Below, one piece after another: positions 62,836-64,000 of a stretch of 64,000 nucleotides of DNA. A model generated the notes under the pieces. That model saw only the letters and a program-made list of their open reading frames with translations. It did not search any database and was not told the DNA's origin. Source of the stretch: Candidatus Methanophagaceae archaeon (GTDB taxonomy: Archaea; Halobacteriota; Syntropharchaeia; Alkanophagales; Methanospirareceae); NCBI GenBank assembly GCA_003194435.1, contig PQXC01000011.1:1-64000 (forward strand), read 5' to 3'. Position 1 is the first letter of the stretch. Every line of letters starts with the position of its first letter. A program made the translations under genes and the position numbers.

Positions 62836-62855
62836 GAAACCCCGAAGGGGGTTTC
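62836..62855. terminator. Hairpin at the distal end of the CRISPR array
   Basis: GAAACCCC and GGGGTTTC pair perfectly (8 bp) around a 4-base loop, five bases from the last repeat on its trailing side. In the array-transcript direction (minus strand) the hairpin immediately follows the array and so could end its transcript. No U-tract follows. Confidence 0.4.
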
Positions 62856-62860
62856 TGATT

Positions 62861-63321
62861 GTTTCAATCCTACCTTAGTCCGGGTTTAACCATGTTTTTA
62901 GTGAAACTTTATATCGAACTAAAAACTTTCAATCCTACCTTAGTCCGGGTTTAACACAGTTAGCATGAAATCCGGGTTTAACTATGTACCAGAGCTAAAT
63001 ATCCAGCTACTTGCTACAATCTTTCAATCCTACCTTAGTCCGGGTTTAACGGAAAAGAGTTTATATTGATGTGGTCTATTACTATCTTTCAATCCTACCT
63101 TAGTCCGGGTTTAACGGAAATACTATGCTGATAATAATGTTCCCATTTACTCTACATTCTTTCAATCCTACCTTAGTCCGGGTTTAACATAAACATGTTG
63201 GTCATTAAAGAAAACCAGTTCCATCCTTTCAATCCTACCTTAGTCCGGGTTTAACTTTTATAGCAGAAGAGGAAAAGCACCTTCCCGCAATCTTTCAATC
63301 CTACCTTAGTCCGGGTTTAAC
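62861..63321 (-). CRISPR. CRISPR array, seven 30-base repeats
   Basis: Repeat (minus strand) GTTAAACCCGGACTAAGG plus TAGGATTGAAAG, 30 bases. Full copies on the plus strand start at 62861 (one base changed: G for C), 62926, 63021, 63086, 63159, 63226 and 63292. Spacers are 35, 65 (contains a half repeat), 35, 43, 37 and 36 bases. The ATTGAAAG end and the degenerate copies at low coordinates put the leader on the right and transcription toward the left. No cas genes lie in the window. Repeat type resembles those of archaeal type I-B/III systems, but the class cannot be decided here. Confidence 0.95.
62971..62982 (-). repeat. Half repeat inside the CRISPR array
   Basis: TCCGGGTTTAAC equals the last 12 bases of the plus-strand repeat. 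It lies between full repeats at 62926 and 63021, flanked by 15 and 38 bases of non-repeat sequence, so part of a spacer and part of a repeat have been lost. Confidence 0.85.
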
Positions 63322-63516
63322 AGCCCCCGAAATCGCCCCTTTTATGCCTTCGCTACACTCTCCCCGCCGCACTTCACTACCTCCATCTGGGATATACAAT
63401 AACCCTCTTCATATATAAAGATCCACGACTCTTTTCTATAAAGGTATTGGAAAAGGGCATCCCAAAGGTCAACGTAAACCTCCCCGAAGCGAAGCGGAGA
63501 GTTTGGCTCGGCGGCA
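63322..63516 (-). promoter_or_regulatory. Putative CRISPR leader
   Basis: The 195 bases right of the last repeat carry no reading frame of note. A TATATAAAG stretch near 63413-63421 (ATATATAAAG on the plus strand) and a short hairpin (CTCC...GGAG) near 63479-63503 are seen. Placement as a leader is inferred from the array's orientation. Confidence 0.5.
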
Positions 63517-64000
63517 TCATATTATGTTATTCGCCTCTTTTCTTACACCGTATGTTTCATCATAAAATACATCTACAATAGGGAAACCCTCCTCTACCGG
63601 TATTTTAATCATCCAAATAGGAACAGGAACAGTATATTCTTTTATTTCAGCAAATATTTCTCTTTTTTGTGTGTATGTCTCTTCTTTTCTCATCTTTTCA
63701 TATAGTTTCTGGACATAATCCCTATAGATACTTGGTATAACAAGTCTTGTGAATTCTTCTCTGAATTTAAGGAGTCTCTGAGCGAATTCGTCATCTATAC
63801 GCCAAGAATATAAGAAATTTGTATTTTCATTCCAGGTTTCTAATAAGTTGTATATCTCTCTCCGTTTTACTCGTGAGAGTTTAGCTACTTTATCATATTC
63901 TTCTATCAATTGAAATTCATTCTCCAGATTAGCTCCTTCTAAATCTTTCAATAATCCCCATGCATTTGTGATATCGTCTTTCTCGTATGGATACCTCTTT
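63517..64000 (-). CDS. Partial gene of unknown function at right edge
   Basis: The minus-strand frame is open from the right edge (first codons read KRYPYEKDDITNAWG) to a TAA at 63517, about 161 codons. The visible part is mostly helical with Glu/Lys/Arg-rich segments (LSRVKRREIYNLLETWN, LLKFREEFTRLVIPSIYRDY) and ends in a beta-like VPVPIWMIKIPVEEGF stretch. No known domain was recognised. Its location beside the CRISPR leader makes a defence or accessory role possible, but nothing in the sequence proves it. The true start lies outside the window. Confidence 0.55.
   Translation of the reverse strand, partial: KRYPYEKDDITNAWGLLKDLEGANLENEFQLIEEYDKVAKLSRVKRREIYNLLETWNENTNFLYSWRIDDEFAQRLLKFREEFTRLVIPSIYRDYVQKLYEKMRKEETYTQKREIFAEIKEYTVPVPIWMIKIPVEEGFPIVDVFYDETYGVRKEANNII

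Noticed and set aside
62956-63020. A 65-base spacer in the CRISPR array
   Set aside because: It is not one spacer: the half repeat at 62971-62982 shows two partial spacers joined by deletion.

Overview
The window is archaeal chromosome from a methyl-coenzyme M reductase (MCR) based euryarchaeon. Evidence: a TFIIB gene, a KEOPS Pcc1 subunit, archaeal tRNA-modification genes (Taw3, Trm56), an archaeal Lhr helicase, archaeal NadM, TATA-type promoters, GGAGGTGA-type ribosome binding sites, and an MCR maturation/activation group (YcaO-type McrA thioamidation enzyme, McrC, two AtwA/component A2 ABC proteins). F420-linked enzymes and very large secreted beta-helix proteins would fit an ANME-1 (Methanophagales)-like or related methane/alkane-oxidising archaeon, but no mcrA or rRNA is present, so the lineage is an inference.

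Layout. 1-3.4 kb: a minus-strand run of membrane-anchored exported proteins of unknown function, ending in a decayed IS3-family transposase. 3.4-7.2 kb: lhr, nadM and a membrane protein. 7.2-12 kb: a ribbon-helix-helix-like regulator with a near-palindromic candidate operator, divergent from a tightly overlapping operon (nucleotidyltransferase-DUF5752 protein, small helical protein, GT4 glycosyltransferase, membrane protein, DUF2111), probably alpha-glucan synthesis. 12-15.7 kb: two tandem CBS proteins, pcc1, then GH57 and tfb on the other strand. 15.8-27.9 kb: a mostly minus-strand block built around MCR maturation: small regulators, YcaO, a SAM methyltransferase, McrC, tandem AtwA paralogues, a small cysteine protein, a pair of U32 proteins, DUF92 and a radical SAM/SPASM enzyme. 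28-37.2 kb: a stand-alone response regulator, argH, a membrane/FAD-oxidoreductase fusion, and an ammonium assimilation group (glnA, PaREP1, an F420-binding FrhB-like protein and an FMN glutamate synthase) that looks like an F420H2-linked GS-GOGAT. 37.2-48 kb: membrane and surface proteins, including a PGF-CTERM protein and a 2178-residue multidomain secreted protein, with remnants of a minimal nucleotidyltransferase and an IS110 transposase in the gaps, and a coiled-coil DUF3782-like protein.

48-61.9 kb: housekeeping genes. taw3; a seven-gene Mrp/Mbh-type membrane cluster (F, G, E, MbhD-like, MbhE-like, B, C) that lacks the MrpA/MrpD ion-translocating subunits; DUF167-MoxR-DUF58; argB; an M42 aminopeptidase; an NrdG-type radical SAM activase; DUF22; a dephospho-CoA-kinase-like NTPase; a membrane Lon-like protease; archaetidylserine synthase-like enzyme; an MFS transporter; and trm56.

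61.87-64 kb: an accessory region. trm56 is cut off in its C-terminal knot by the 3' part of an unrelated TOPRIM/DUF4276-like gene. Then come a gutted IS1-like transposase abutting a truncated CRISPR repeat, tandem hairpins, a short CRISPR array (seven repeats, with an internal half-repeat scar), its leader, and a partial unknown gene running off the right edge. No cas genes are visible. No tRNA or rRNA genes were recognised.
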